Positions 43,032 through 58,200 are shown, counted from the first letter of the stretch. The stretch is 64,000 nucleotides of DNA from Pristionchus mayeri (GCA_036245805.1 BTRK01000002.1:18159067-18223066), one strand, 5' to 3'. A program made the numbers and translations. Notes: generated from the letters alone by a model not told the origin.

Positions 43032-46000
43032 CTAAACGATCTCGAAGGAGGAGTCGAGAGGGGACTCTGACTGGTCGACTACAGTCTTGTCATCGTCCGT
43101 CTCTTCCCCTTCCTCTTCTTCCTCAACGAGGACGTCATCCGGCCAACGGGGATCCGGAATGAACTCGATAGGCGCCTTTCTGGAGTAAATTAATTTATCT
43201 TCTAGGAACTAAGAGATAGAAATATTATCCCTCTTCTAATCATCGATAAATCTGACCTTTTGGTTGCCAGATAGGCGATTAGCAGCGAGTGGGGCGGGAT
43301 GAAGTAAGGACGACGGTTCTCGATCTGATAATATTCATCGATAACTACAATACCCTTCTCCTCTCTAGATACGGTACCTCGACGACGTCCTTGTCCTCGA
43401 GACGACAAGTCTTCGAGGAGAGCATCAGGAAGGCGGAGACAGCATGGATCGCCAGTCGATGGCGAGAATTATCGATGGGACGTCTCCAGCTACAACAACG
43501 ATATTTATAAAAGGAAGTAACTATGGAGGTTACTGTACCCGATAAAGTATCGATTTAAATGCTCACCGTCCATCGGGTAGTCCGTTGAAGAATTCACGCA
43601 GCTCACGATCCACACGATCGATCAGAGGCTGCAAAATATTGTGAATACAGTTGTGCTGGTAAAGTCCGTCGCCTCAATATTTTCGGGATACCTCAAGATA
43701 AAATCCCATTTTGCAGATCCACTCTATGCTATTGCCAAAAAAATCATCTTATGACTACCCCAACCAAAGTAGGACATTAGAAATTCCTCTGTTACTGCCA
43801 ACCTTTTCTCCCACTCATTTCTCGTATTCTTAGTTCAACTTCTCGGTCGCCGACTACCAATTGTAAACAAGTGACCATTCCCATACAAAGTGCTGTTTTT
43901 TCCATGTCCCTCTCTTCAACAACAATCAACTATCGATTACCCAGGGAAGACTCTTGTCATTGAAGAAGTTCCTCAGCTTCGGAGAGAGTCTCGCGAAGCA
44001 CGAGGACGCCGAGTAGGCAGGATGGTCTACAACAGCATACTGTACCCGGCACCTCGATCGGAAACTGTGATAATGATACTACCGTAAGCCAGGAAGGGAA
44101 TATTTGGACTAACGTCTTCTCTTGTCCTCGGTGTCTCCCTGTCCCTTCTCTTCCTTCTCCACAGTCTTCGCCTCCTTCTCTTCCTCATCAATCTTAGCCT
44201 CTCTTCTTCCTCCAACACGGAACCACGAACCGGGCTGAACGCCATTTATTAACATTTGTATATACTTCGACAAAGGAAAAATATAATTATATAAACTTAA
44301 AAATTTTCGATGCTGAGACACCTTAATCCCCGAATTCTAATTAAAATTCTACGATCCAACTTTAAGCATAAATATTATTGAGCTTCTTATCGGCCTGTCG
44401 CAATCGAAATTATGTTACTCATTCTCGAAATTGTAACTCAATGTCCCGGTCGAGCACAAGATTTGCAAACATAAAAAATCAAAGCTCTACTAATGAACAA
44501 TTGATGACCCTCCTCATCCCCATCTCCCACCTGTACTGCTCCAGTCTCCTTCCTCGTGATGCATCTGGCCTCCTCTAGCAGTCTCGCTTGCTCCACTTCG
44601 TCCTTCGCGATGAAATCGTTCCACACTGCCATCTACAGAGGGCAATCGATAGATCATCTTTCCATACCCCTTCCCTTCCTCATACCCCTTCCCTTCCTTG
44701 ACCGAGAGAGGTCGCGGCCTCTCGGTCTCTCGTGTGTTTCTTATAGTCTGTTTATTCGCGAGTTTCTAAGCTGTTAGCACGGCTACCCATACTCTTCTGA
44801 GGCCTCACTGCTCGGTCCGTGTCACTTGCCCCAGGCACGTTAACCGACAGTGCTGCACTGCGATCAGCGAGGAAGTGAAGGGTCCCGACCGGGATTAGGG
44901 CAGCGATAGGTTTCGCTCCCGCATACGCGTCTCTCTTCCCTTCTCCTGACCCCTCTTCTCTCTCTTTCTCCCGCACTCTCTTCCCTTCCCACACTCTCTT
45001 ACCCTCCCTCTTCTCTCCCCTTTTCCTGTCTTTCTTCTCTGTCTCTCTCCTTCTGTCTCACTCTCTCGCGATGACCATCGATCCCGAACTGCGCACGCTG
45101 TTCTCGCAGCAGCAGAAGTCGATCGATGGCCTGACCGAGCTCGTTCGTCTCCTTGTCTGCCATCTTGTCAAGTCGCCCCCCGCGGCCTCATTCTCCCTCG
45201 ATCTCAAGGCAGCCATGGCCTCTGTCCTCTCCCAGAAGGACACGCTAGACGGCAAGGCCACTCGGGCGGTTCTTGTGAACGTCCCCGAGGGAGAGAACGA
45301 GGAGGATACGGTAAGTAAGGACAAGGCGATGCTGCTGAGGATCTTCCAGGAGATTGACAATCCTGATCTGACCAAGCTGCTGTCAGAGGAGAAGGTAACG
45401 TTTTTCCGACATCCGAAGGTAAGAAGAGATGGGAGTTCCCACCCTCGGATCATCAAGATCCAACTGGACAGTGCTGCCTCTCGCACTCTGTTCCTCGCTG
45501 AGGCGATCCGTGTGAAGTGCGGACGCCTCACTGGTTCCACTCGGGCGTACATTCGTCCCGATTATACGATGGACCAGCTCTCTCTCGAGCGAAAGCTCAA
45601 GAGAGGCGTACGAGAGGAATCTGGAGGTAGGCCAGATCCGATTCGTGGTGAGAAACCTGGAAATTGTCCAATTGAGAGAGTGCAGAAATCTCCCTGAAGG
45701 TATGCAGGCAGAGATGCATAAGAGAGCATCGAGAGAGGGCAGCGAGAGTGTCCCTTCCCTCTTCTCAACTCTCTCCCATTTCTCCCACTCTCTCGGTGCC
45801 AATCCCTTCTTCGCAGATAGATCTCAGGGATCCTCTCGTTCTCGTGGTCGATCGAGCAATCGTGGTGGTCGTGGTCGAGGGAATTCCTCTCTCTCGTCAC
45901 TCTCTCGTGGTGGAACCCAATCTAGGACTCGTACTCGCACTCGTCCGTCTTCTGGAGGGATGCCCGGTGAGCCGGCCGCCAAGGCTCCCCACGTTGCCAC

Positions 46001-49000
46001 GTTGTCCCCTTCTGTCGAGCATCCCACTCCCTCTGACTCTCCTATCGTCTCTTCCTCCCCCACTCACAACGAGGGTCACACTCTCACTCTCGGCTAGGTC
46101 ATTCCTCTAGGGGTTCCTCTGTCTATCCCCTCTCTCTCGCTCTCTGCACCCTCCTCACCCCAGTGCACTCTCTCACCTCATCCCATCACTTCCCTCTCCC
46201 TCCCTCCTTCTTCTCTTCCATCGTCTGGGTCATTTCCCCCTCTTGTCCCCTCCCCACCATCACGCAGCCTGCCATTCTCTCATCCTAATAGTCGCTCCCG
46301 TTCAATCAAATGCTCGTTGATTAATTGTCGCTCTGTGCTCTCTAAAATCCACACTCTAGTACAGTATGCTCTATCTTCAGACCTTTCCATTCTGAACCTA
46401 ACTGAAACGTGGGCTTCTCCCTTTACTTTAACTGACGCGATGCTTTCCTTTGACCGATACATAGTGTACAGAGCCGATCGAGACCCCTCTATCGCAGGTG
46501 GCGGAGTCGCCATTCTTGTTGATAGTACGCTCCCCTCCTCCTTGATATCATCCCAATCCTTTTCTGCTTACTGCCAACTAGTATCATGTCAGGTCACCCT
46601 CACTTTATCCATTTCCGTGATCCTAATTTGTGTCTATCGCAGCCCTTCGTGTTGTATTGAGTCCTTTAACGAGTGCCTTGAGTATATCTATGATCTGAAC
46701 TGTTCCCATCTCTCCCCCATTATTTTAGTAGGTGATTTTAACTGCAAGGAAATTGATTGGCCCTCTCTCTCCCTCTCTTCGACCAATCCTCATTCCAATG
46801 CTCTTCTATCTTTCTCCCGATCTCTTCCTCTCCATCAAATAGTCTCCTCGCCTACTCGTAATCTAAATATTCTCGATCTTGTTTTTACTTCTCATATTCA
46901 TCTCGTCGACGATTGTGTTGTCGAACCTCCTCTCCCTTCTCTCGATCACTCTGTTGTCCGATTCTCTCTTCCCATATCTCTTCCTCCCCATTCCCACGCA
47001 CCCCGTAGAGACTACAGTCGAGTCGATTGGAGCGCAGTCTGCTCTCAGATTGACGCTGTCGACTGGACCTCTCTGCTATCCTCCTCTTCCGACCCCGATT
47101 TTCTCTACTCTAGTTTCCTCGAAATAGTTCACTCTATCATAGACAACTTCGTACCACTTCGCTCATTCAATCGAAAGCGTATCCGTTTCTCCTCTCGCTC
47201 CATTCGCCTATTACGTAAATGTAGGAAGTCATATATGAGGCGATCCATCACTGACTATTTCTCTGCATGCCGTTCACTTAAACAATCTATTAAGCACACC
47301 GCTAGGAATAGGGAAAACCGTCTGGCAAAATCGAATAACCTCAAAGCTTTCTTCTCTTATGCAAGTACGCGAATAAAAGATCAATCCGATACTATCCCCT
47401 CACTAGTCTCTCCCGACGGTTCTCTCTGCGTTTCTGACACATCAAAAGCATGTGAACTAGCTCGTCTTTTCACTGCTTCGTACAATAGCACCTCCCCTCC
47501 TATCCCTCTCTCTTGCACTCTTTCTTCCCCCACATCTATTGATTACGTCGACATTTCCCCTCTCCTCGTAGCTAAGTTTCTCTCTCGTCTCCCACCCCGC
47601 TCATCCACTTCTCCCGATCACATCCCTTACATCTTCCTTAAACATACTGCCCCTCACATTTGCATTCCTCTCTCCATACTGTTCAATAGATTCTTACTCC
47701 ATGGCGCTTCTCCTTCCATTTGGAAAACTGCCAAAGTCAAGGCAATCTATAAGCGTAAGGGCCCGAAAAACACTGCCTCCTCGTACCGACCCATCTCACT
47801 TTCTTGCTCCTCTTCCAAAGTTATGGAGAAAATCGTAGGCGAGACTCTCTGGAAGTACCTTTCCGAGAACAATCTCATCTCCCCTTACCAACACGGTTTC
47901 CGCCCACGTAGATCGTGCACCTCTGCACTTCTTAACTCTTTCTCTCAATGGCACTCTGCACTTAACGATGGTCACTACATTTCTGTTGCATTTATCGATT
48001 TCTCGCGTGCCTTTGACTCTATCCCGATCAACTTACTCATCCACAAATGCTCACTTCTAGGCATTTGTGGATCCCTCTTATCTTGGATTCGTTCGTTCTT
48101 ACTCGGTAGATCACAATCAGTATCAGTCAATACCTCTTCCTCCCCCTCTTTCCCTGCCCACTCAGGCGTGCCTCAAGGCTCTGTCTTAGGGCCTCTTCTC
48201 TTCTCCCTCTACATTAGTGACCTACCCTCCCTAATTCCTCCAAATGTTCGCTGTATTCTTTATGCCGATGATGCCAAACTCTGGTCTTACTCTGATCCTG
48301 CCTCTCTCCAATCCTCTCTTGATATCCTTTTTAAGTGGTCCTCTGATTGGGGCCTTACCGTATCCCTCACTAAGACCGAGACAATGCTTATAGGAAGGTC
48401 AAATCCTCCCTCTATCTTTACTCTTAATGGTATTTCTCTTCCTACCGTATCCCAATTCACCGACTTAGGAATTACATACTCTAATAAACTAGAATTTAGT
48501 GCTCACATATCTAGTAAGATCTCAAAGGCCCGTTCTCGTTGCTCATACATCTTGCGCACCTTCGTATCAAAAAATCCTCAGCTTTATTCTCGACTTTTTG
48601 TCACATACGTCCGCCCCATCCTCGAATATTGTTCTGAACTTTGGTCACCTCAAAGTAGGGATTTGTCTAATAGCATCGAGCGTATCCAGTGCAAATACAC
48701 CAAATCTGTACTCCTTAAATGTCGCGTCCCTAACAGGTCTTATCCTGATCGCCTACGTTATTTCCATTTAGAACCTTTAGAGTATCGTCGTACAATTATT
48801 GACTTAGCATTCGTATATAAAGTTATTCACGAAGATGTAGACATAGGCTGCCCTTCCTTTCTCCTCCTAGCCCCCCCCCCCTCGACCTAGGCGCCCCAAT
48901 CTCTTCCAGTTACGTAAACATCGTTCCATATCTGCTTTTTACCACACATTTCTCACAAATAGAGTTGTGCCCTTATGGAACCGTATCCCTAATAATATTG

Positions 49001-50400
49001 TAATCTCTAGAAATAGTGAACTGTTCTCGCTCAGAGCTAGAGCTATAAATAGTATTGATTATTCTCATTATCTCTAATTCACTCTCGCTTGTAACTGACG
49101 GCTATACTCCCTTTGTCATCTAGATATGACATCGTAATTAACATGATTCTAATTTTCCCTGTAACATCTATTTTATACCTCTGCACTGTCGCATGATAAA
49201 GAATTATTATTAGGATGAAGGTGTCCAGAAGATTTTTTTTACAATTCAGCGATTGACGATTACAATGGTCATGCGATTCTTACACTTTGATTATCATAAA
49301 AGCGGCGCTAGCTTTAGATGGGTATGAACAGACGAATGATAGAAGGGAGTACCTTGGCAGAGTCATTGAATAGTTCATCGAAGGCAGTGACGTTCCTCTC
49401 GATCATATCGGAGAAGTCGTCCACGATGTCGTTGCGGTCGATCATCGAGAGAAGGAAACGAGCTGAGAAGAAATATTCAATCTATCGTATTCATAACTCG
49501 TATCATAATTCATATCTTTAAACTGGATCCAAAAATCCGATATATTCACTAATTTACACATATTCCTAAAGCATTACCAGTATGGGACATGCGGTATGGC
49601 ATGTACACTTCATGTGTATAGGCCAGTCGACCTATCTCCAGAAGAGTCCTTTACCATTCTCGACTCGTCTCCACTTCCTTTGTCCCATGTGCTTCCTCAT
49701 CGTCACTCCTCCTGTCTCGATGGAATCGTGGAAGCGACGGAGACGACGGGACTCACGAGTCTCCTGCAATACATCCCAACCCTTAATAAGCAACTACTGT
49801 GAGAACAGAATGCGTAGTCCGTGGTGTGGTGTGCGAGAGTTATCACATTTTGTTGTATTACTCGCGTAACGCCGGAGAAAAAAAGTTCCGCGAGTAATAC
49901 AAAATGTGATAGCTCTCGCCCACCACACCACGGACTACGCATTCTGTTCTCACAGTAATTATCCAAAGTAACAAGTTTAGAACCATTCACAACTTGGTCA
50001 ATTTAACTGCAAGAATACTATCAACAATATGCGTACCTTCTTCTTCTGTGTTCTGGAGGCAGATGCGACGACTCGCACATTCTGCACCGATTCAGCGTCC
50101 GACTCAGTAAGGTCATAGCTACAATTTGAACGAATATTAGATGACATATAGATAAACATTGTTCGGCGTGATTTACATAATAATTTAAATTAAAAATTAA
50201 TAATTATTTCATCATTACGTGATATGATTTACAGCGTGATACACATTTACGTCGATATTCTGTTTTTTTCTAATCTAAGCATGAAAGGCTACGATGATCT
50301 AAAAGGAATAAAAGTGAACAAACTCGGCATAGGCGAACTCCTCGGCGCACTCCTCGATGCGGATAGCCTTGGGCTCAATCGAACGACGGATCACTCCCAT
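43032..50400 (-). CDS. R3HDM4: R3H-domain protein, R3HDM4-like
   Basis: Eleven minus-strand exons with matching phases: 50400-50339, 50118-50037, 49763-49655, 49462-49353, 44632-44531, 44234-44114, 44026-43941, 43628-43567, 43489-43378, 43324-43257 and 43179-43032 (TAG); about 353 residues. It matches vertebrate R3HDM4 in order: SASRTQKK, RRVENARFLLSMID, AVWNDFIAKDEVEQARLL, HPAYSASSCFARLSPKLR, DRELREFF, RHRLAIHAVSAFLML (the R3H signature Arg-x3-His) and RRPYFIPPHSLLIAYL. R3H domains bind single-stranded nucleic acid; the cellular role of this family is poorly known. A Lys/Glu-rich linker precedes the domain, and the C-terminus is an acidic extension past where the vertebrate protein ends. The donor of exon 1 (gttcgc) is weak, so the first junction is the least sure. 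Intron 4 carries a whole LINE; intron 2 holds a 161-bp hairpin. Confidence 0.88.
45071..46097 (+). pseudogene. LINE ORF1, frameshifted
   Basis: Opens with ATG 45071 and runs in one frame to 45697, then continues in another frame to the stop at 46095-46097. The change falls in the short GA run near 45605, where the sequence looks two bases short: before it the frame reads LERKLKR, after it EAYERNLEVGQ-type residues followed by FVVRNLEIVQLR. The N-part has an Ile/Leu heptad-like stretch and an RRM-like central region (TRAVLVNVPE, TFFRHPKV, RIIKIQLDS), as in CR1/L2 ORF1 proteins. The C-part is rich in Arg-Gly and Ser (SSRSRGRSSNRGGRGRG) and should bind RNA. Confidence 0.75.
46275..49075 (+). pseudogene. 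LINE ORF2: endonuclease and reverse transcriptase
   Basis: An open frame of about 870 codons with a start that is not ATG-defined. The apurinic-type endonuclease is at the N-terminus: INCRSVLSK (Asn), LTETW (Glu), YRADRDPSIAGGGVAI, VYRSPS, VGDFNCKEIDW (Asp/Asn) and LDHSVVRF (Asp-His, with Leu for the usual Ser). The reverse transcriptase follows: SYRPISL, YQHGFRPRRS, VAFIDFSRAFDS, SGVPQGSVLGPLLF, the active-site ILYADDAKLW, and WGLTVSLTKT. The frame breaks at the ten-C run near 48875; the next frame carries the remaining C-terminus (FLTNRVVPLWNRIP) to a TAA at 49073-49075. Catalytic motifs look intact, so the copy is young. Confidence 0.9.
49796..49956. repeat. Near-perfect 161-bp foldback (MITE-like hairpin)
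   Basis: actgtgagaacagaatgcg at the left is matched by its complement cgcattctgttctcacagt at the right, and the arms pair for about 70 bases with few mismatches around a 15-25-base centre (aacgccggagaaaaaaagtt). It fills more than half of intron 2 of the R3HDM4-like gene, ending 31 bases from the exon-3 acceptor. Confidence 0.88.
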
Positions 50401-50875
50401 GATTGGACGACAGAGAGGAAATTGGCTGGTGAAAGTGGCCGGACGAAGCGGGCAGTGATCAGCTGCAATGAGAGACTTATCAATCACGTGGCAGTCAAAG
50501 AAAAGACACCAACTGTCCACGAAAACCCCCTAGTCAACAGGATATCGACGCGATATTAGGGAAAGGTCCACTGTTACACTGTTAGACTAAAAGGCGCGTG
50601 ATTGGGAATCAATGGCAGAGGCAAACAGAGCCAACCAGAAGAGAAAAGAGAGACAACAGCGGTGTAACACAACGTTGGAAACTTGTATTGAATGGCTCTC
50701 CTAGCTCTGTGTTTAGCAGTAGGATGGAATTTATTCGCTACTGTCGTACACGAAAATTGAAGTCTCTTCATTCTTAACCTCCCCGATCGTTCTTATTGAT
50801 AAGGCCATTGTCCTATTCGACTCGGCGTATCGACTAGTCGAGGTTCTCTCTCTCTCTTCCTATCAATTCTCAGAA
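50401..50875. promoter_or_regulatory. Shared divergent promoter of R3HDM4-like and spermidine synthase genes
   Basis: The two genes point away from each other with 475 bases between start codons. On the plus side the ATG at 50876 follows a pyrimidine tract and ttctcag (50867-50873), a strong acceptor consistent with trans-splicing; on the minus side an acceptor ttgcag lies about 60 bases before the ATG. No TATA box seen. Confidence 0.5.
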
Positions 50876-52897
<2,022 letters not shown>

Positions 52898-53032
52898 TCC
52901 CATGAAGACAATTCCGGAAACTTCTGAAACATTCCATTGAGCGCTTTCTGTTAACTTGTGACTTAGATTAAGATGTTGTGTTTTTGTTGCAAACTCGTTA
53001 GCTATGGTCGTTTTTCACATGCATTTGCAAGA

Positions 53033-53038
53033 AATAAA
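53033..53038 (+). terminator. Polyadenylation signal of spermidine synthase
   Basis: AATAAA 136 bases after the TGA, in an AT-rich 3' flank (gcaagaaataaaaatttg). Confidence 0.6.
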
Positions 53039-53239
53039 AATTTGTGATGAAAATACAGGCCGTTATTTTTAAAAAAATTAGTATTTAATAATCGAGATTA
53101 CGGTAAAAACATAAATCGACTTGCAATCTACCATAAATCAGAACCTCGCGCGCGCTCTTGTTTATTCTTTCTTTCGCTATTATCTTCTTGTTTATTTTCT
53201 AACTACTACTAATTTCTCAAATCGCTTGTTTTTATTATT

Positions 53240-54882
53240 ATGGAGACGTATCCCGAAGTATACGACAAGCCGGACACTCGTCTGACGAAACCGCTGCGCA
53301 TCGGCGAATACTCGGTAAATCTATTTCTTTCATTTTTTACTAGTTCTAAATTTCGTAAATTAATTTTAAAATATTTAAGACAAATTTTCTTTCAGTGCCA
53401 CGCCGATCTCTCCGTCAATCCAAATGCGAGCAATCTGAGATATCTTATTCACATCGACGAGGATTTCAAACCCGATTTCGACCTCGGTGCTGGATTCAAG
53501 AATTATATCCCCAAGGTTTGCATTCTACCTGGTTCCTTATTCATTGTTTCATTTCTAGGATCGGAAGAATTATGAAAACGACCTGTCCAACGTCCAGAAT
53601 TGGGCCGTCTCGCAGAGGCACAAGCACGAGTTCAACTACAGCAAGGTATGAAAACATTGAACATCGCCTTAATCCTACGTTTTCTAGATCATGTGTCTTT
53701 ATTTTTCAGGTATTCAGAAATGCAGAGATCGTATGTGGTCGTGGGACGCTCACTGACATTGCCAAGACATCCTACTATAAGCACGATAGTTGGAGAATGG
53801 TGGCTGTTCATCACAATGGAATCATTTACATTCATGATTGTGGAGTCATCGATGGAAAGAAGTTTGTTCCTTTTCGATACTGGATAAGTGGTCGATGTAG
53901 TCACGCTATGGTCTCTCTGAATGGCCTTAGTTTAAGTGATATTGTTTATTGATATCTTAAGGTTTGCTCCTCCGAAGAATCAGCGCGATGCCCACTGTAC
54001 ATATTGGGGACACAAGTTTTTCAATCTGATGACCTCGAAGAATCCCGATCTGGCTCCGTTGGTGAGTGTAATATGCTAATGATTTAATTGATTGTTCATT
54101 TGTCAGGGAACCTTCAACACTACGGAAGTAGTGGATTGTCGTGAGACCTACAGTATTGTCAATCGATCGGATATCATCAAGCCGGATGGAGATCGAATCA
54201 AGCTGGCCTATTCATCTGAGATCAAAGCCGTCGATGAAAGTGAGATTCTCTGCAGTGATTGATTTGTTCTTGGAAGATTTGCATACTCCATTGAATATCT
54301 TGAACTATTTTTCATTCACAATAGTTTACCCAATTCCAGATGACAGTTACGTTGATTTCAAGACGCAAGCCAGTCATCTTTCTAACGACTTCTGGCTCAA
54401 AAAGTATTTATTTTTGTACGGAATAGATCATCAATGACTCATGTTGAAGGGCATGGTTCTGGTGGCTTCAGTGCCACATTGCATCTGTCGATCGAGTCTA
54501 CGCCGGAATCAGAAGCGACCTCGGAGTCGTGCACAAGGTAATCGATAATATGATCAATAAAAAGTTGAGATTCTGTTCCAGATCGAGAAAGTGGAGAAGA
54601 GTTTCATCCGTGAGCAAGCAGGCAAGAAGTGCAACATTGTAATGACTTTCCTGGCCACAGTCCTCTCTGAAGTGAAGAAGAGAGCAATGGAGAGGGGATC
54701 TCTTCAGGTATTTATAATTAAGCTGCCTATGACTAGGGAGAACCTCCTAAACGGGAGCTGGTGGATGATGCATTTGCCCATCCCTTTGCTTCTTCCAGGT
54801 CAGTTACTGCCCGAAGACGAAGAGAGTCCATTTCGAAGCGGCAACGAGAAACACTGACTTCCTTTTCCTCCATACTGTCTAG
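53240..54882 (+). CDS. DXO/Dom3Z (EOL-1-like) family gene 1, predicted pseudoenzyme
   Basis: Ten exons: 53240-53314, 53396-53515, 53559-53645, 53710-53861, 53962-54061, 54107-54239, 54340-54403, 54450-54537, 54582-54707, 54799-54882; 342 residues. DXO/Rai1 enzymes remove incomplete or NAD caps and degrade the RNA 5'-3', using acidic residues that bind two metals. The fold is recognisable: RIGEYS, IVCGRGTLTDI (motif I Arg-Gly kept), WRMVAVHHNGIIYIHDC, TYWGHKFFNLM, VDCRETYSIV, KLAYSSEIKAVD, YVDFKT, and WFWWLQCHIASVDRVYAG. But the metal-binding motifs have changed. Motif II Gly-x-x-x-Glu is GHKFF (Glu to Phe), motif III Glu-x-Asp is EIK, and motif IV Glu-x-Lys is DFK. It probably lacks nuclease activity. 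Human DXO carries GYKFE, EVD and ELK. In C. elegans EOL-1, a family member, affects olfactory learning. Confidence 0.9.
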
Positions 54883-55230
54883 ATGAGTACTTCTCACTCG
54901 TGTTAATTCATCGTACCCATTCAGAAGATAATTTTACTCTCACACCTTGCTAACTCCCGACGTTGATTTGTACATAAATGTTGCCACTTTGATAATTCCG
55001 GTTTATTTTTTTCTGTACATCCGTTCCTCTGCCCTATATTGTTATCGCTCATCCCATTCCGCAGCTAGAAGCTGAGTAACACTACCGATCTCATCCCTCA
55101 AGTTGTTACTTTCACAACAATAAATTTTGCCAGGATGAACTGAAAGTGCAGTGGGATGATTGTGTAGATAGATCACGAATAATATCTGTAGCGGTAGGAG
55201 GGAGGAGCACGATTGATTTACGATCTGTAG
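54883..55230. other. Spacer between DXO genes 1 and 2
   Basis: 348 bases, no coding. AATAAA-like signals: acaataaatttt at about 55120. Start of gene 2 follows ctgtag, an acceptor. Confidence 0.4.
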
Positions 55231-58200
55231 ATGGATGTTAAAATAAAACTGTTCGCGAGGAATGGAACAAAGTTGACTGAACCTCGACAGATCGGAGAGT
55301 TTTCGGTATGCACTTTTCGTTTTCAGATTTAGTTCTATACTTTTGTCTCACCTCTTGATAGGGTCACGCCTCTTCGATCACTTGCGATCGATCGAATCTC
55401 CGTCATCTCAAAGGATTCGACAAGAACAGCAAGACGAAATTTGACTTGGACGCTGGCTTCGCTACCTGGATTCCCAAGGTAGAATATTTAAATTATAGGC
55501 TCGATATTTGATAAACGGTTTATCGTGCAAAATCAATATCAGGATGCCGACAATTACCGTAACGATCTGCGCGAGCTCCAGCTATGGGCGGCTGAAATTG
55601 GAAGTTGTTTGAGCGCCAAAGAGGTACTGTAATTGATCTTCAGTTTGTTCTCGAAGTACTTCTTGACTTTAAGGCATTCGACGATGCGGATTTAGTCTGC
55701 GTGCGGGGGTCACTCACTACAATTGGTTAGACGCTACTTTTAAAATATAGATTTTACAGAGAAAGTAGAGAATAGAGAAGAGTAATTGATAAATTCCAGG
55801 AACTACGCCTTACAATGATGACAAGGGCTGGCGAATGGTGGCGATGAAAACGAGAGGAGTGATCTACCTCCACGATTGTGCAGTGAGGGATGGATCGAGG
55901 TATGGGAGTATGACTAATCCAATCTAATTACTCAGTCTTCCCAAGAAGCGAGGATTGAATAGTGGAATGATTCTGTTTTTTGATCTAGTATCATCTGCTT
56001 TAAAAATCAATACTCCTCTAAATTCCCTCTATTCATTTCTATTTCTCTAGATTCGCCTCTGCTTCATGTGCTCGTCTCGCCCATTGCATGTACTGGGGAT
56101 TTAAGTTCGAGCAGTACATGACAACCGATGAAGAGAAGGTGAGTAGGGAGAGATAAATAGGGACTCGTAGAGTCGATCACTCCACTCCACTCGTTCTTCA
56201 TTCATTTACTGTATTAGCATTGACATTACGTTGAATGAACTTCTATTTTTTTAATATCCCCAAGCCGATTGATTGTGAGATCAAATTACAACGAGCCTCC
56301 TGCAGAACTCAGACATCTGCTCTCCAGTTGATTGTCGCGAGACTTACCACGCAGTGCTGAGGGCAGATCTAGTGAGGAGAGGAAGGGACGATCCATTGAG
56401 ACTAGCGTACTCTGCAGAGATCGACGCAGTTGATGAGAGTGAGACCTGATTTATTATTTATTCAGTTCATGTTTTACCCTGATCTGTATATTCATAGTTG
56501 TCTTTGCGCACGCACTAATTGTTGTCCCCACTACAGTTGTGATAACACGTGTCTTCTCAGAGATTGCATGAAATCGAGACACCACCTTTACAAAATGTTC
56601 AAAATGCTTTAATCTCAAAGCCACTTTGGTGATAGATGCCCCTAAGGTCACATAAGTTTTTGTGAAGACAGAGTTCCTGAAATCTCAAAACTGCCTAAAA
56701 TGCGGCTCCGGCCAGTTTGAAAATTAAAACATTCCTAATTTCCTTAAAAGTTGAGTAAAAAGGTCGCTCAAAAAAGCAAAATGTTCAACTCGTCGATACA
56801 AACAACTTTATGTTGATCACGTTTACGTTCGAAAAAGTCTAATATATGAAAATGTGAAAAATCGAAAAAAATTATTATTATTGACCAGAAAATTTAATGC
56901 CCTAAAAAACGTTCCACATCCCTTTGAGATATCTACGGATTCGGAATCTACGTACTTTTTTACCCCGGTGAACTTATTTTCAGGAAATTTAATGATGGTA
57001 TATTTGCTTTTTTATCGCCTCAAACATGCTGAAACTCCAAGGATTTCAGTACTTCACAAAATCATGAAATTTGAGAAATTTGGTGTAAAATGTGATTTTG
57101 TGAAGTATTGAAATCTTCGGTTTTTTCAATGGAAATTTCTAAAAATAGGTCAGTAAACATAGAAAACTGAAAGAAATTATATCCCGAGCGCTAATTATCA
57201 GGTTGTAACATAAGTTTTGTCGCGTCCTATCTCTTAAGCATTCTAACCTCAGAAATTCTTCGAATTAATTTAATCTCAATATCGTTATTCATATTCAGTG
57301 AGGGCCTTCGTACCCTTTCTTACGCACTTTACTTCAGTCCTGTCAAGACAGTTAGGGAGGCACAGTAGCCAGACAAAGATGTAGTGAGATTAGGATTACA
57401 AATAATTTTCACGTATCATGTCTTCTTGAAAAGGAGGAATTATGTCGATTTAACGTGATTTGAGTAAAGTACTATATATGAGCATCATTTTGAACCACTC
57501 ACGAATAATGACAAACGAAAAGCTTTCTAGAAATTTAAACAAGTTTGCATAATGTGGATGGTAGGTGACGGTCGGGAAAACTTTTGCAAGCCGAATTTTC
57601 TTCTCAATAGATATCGAGATCCAAATAGTTATGGAATATAATTCACCCAAAGTGTTTAGTATACAGTTAAAGTTTGGGGTCGATTGGGTTCTGTTCAGAT
57701 AAGTGGCTCGATACAGAACGACGGTATGTAAATGAAACTACTGAAATTTGCACTTTGTTAAAATTCCTACCTCACACACATGTTCAATATCTGATTTATT
57801 GTGCCCATCCGAACCATCAACCCTTCCTTTACCATTATCTATTTGGGATAATTTTGTAAGTCAATAGCTTTTGAATGACAATCTTGAATTCGAAACACCT
57901 AAACTTGCATTTCTGGCAAAATTGTGCGCGAATTGAATTAATGATCATTTCAAATTTCCCGCAAGTAGATTAGTATCTGCCGCACATGTTTAATGATAAA
58001 TTAGACCCCCATGAGTGGTAATTGGAACGCACTTATGTTAGTCAATGTTGTTGTAATTTTGGTTTCAGGAGAGTTGATCAAGTTGGCAACGAATCATCGG
58101 CTAACCATAGATTCAGTGAACTATATCTTTGGTTCCGCTTAACATAGCATCATATCTGACATATCTTTTGAAAGATCATTCACACGGCATATCACCAAGC

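Larger units (their letters stand above)
44750..49213 (+). mobile_element. Nearly full-length CR1-like non-LTR retrotransposon
   Basis: It lies in intron 4 of the R3HDM4-like gene, antisense to it. It has a pyrimidine-rich 5' region (about 44750-45070), ORF1, ORF2 with endonuclease and reverse transcriptase, and a short 3' tail aattattatta (about 49200-49211) like the microsatellite tails of the CR1/L2 group. Ends are approximate and no target duplication was found. Three frame problems are visible: a shift in ORF1 near 45605, and one in a run of ten C at about 48871-48880 near the end of ORF2, and no ATG in the expected place for ORF2. The coding strand is extremely C/T-rich. Confidence 0.88.

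Noticed and set aside
45058..46110. Several overlapping frames on both strands across LINE ORF1
   Set aside because: Shadows of ORF1 in a strongly biased sequence; only the plus-strand frame with the RRM-like and RG-rich parts matches the expected product.
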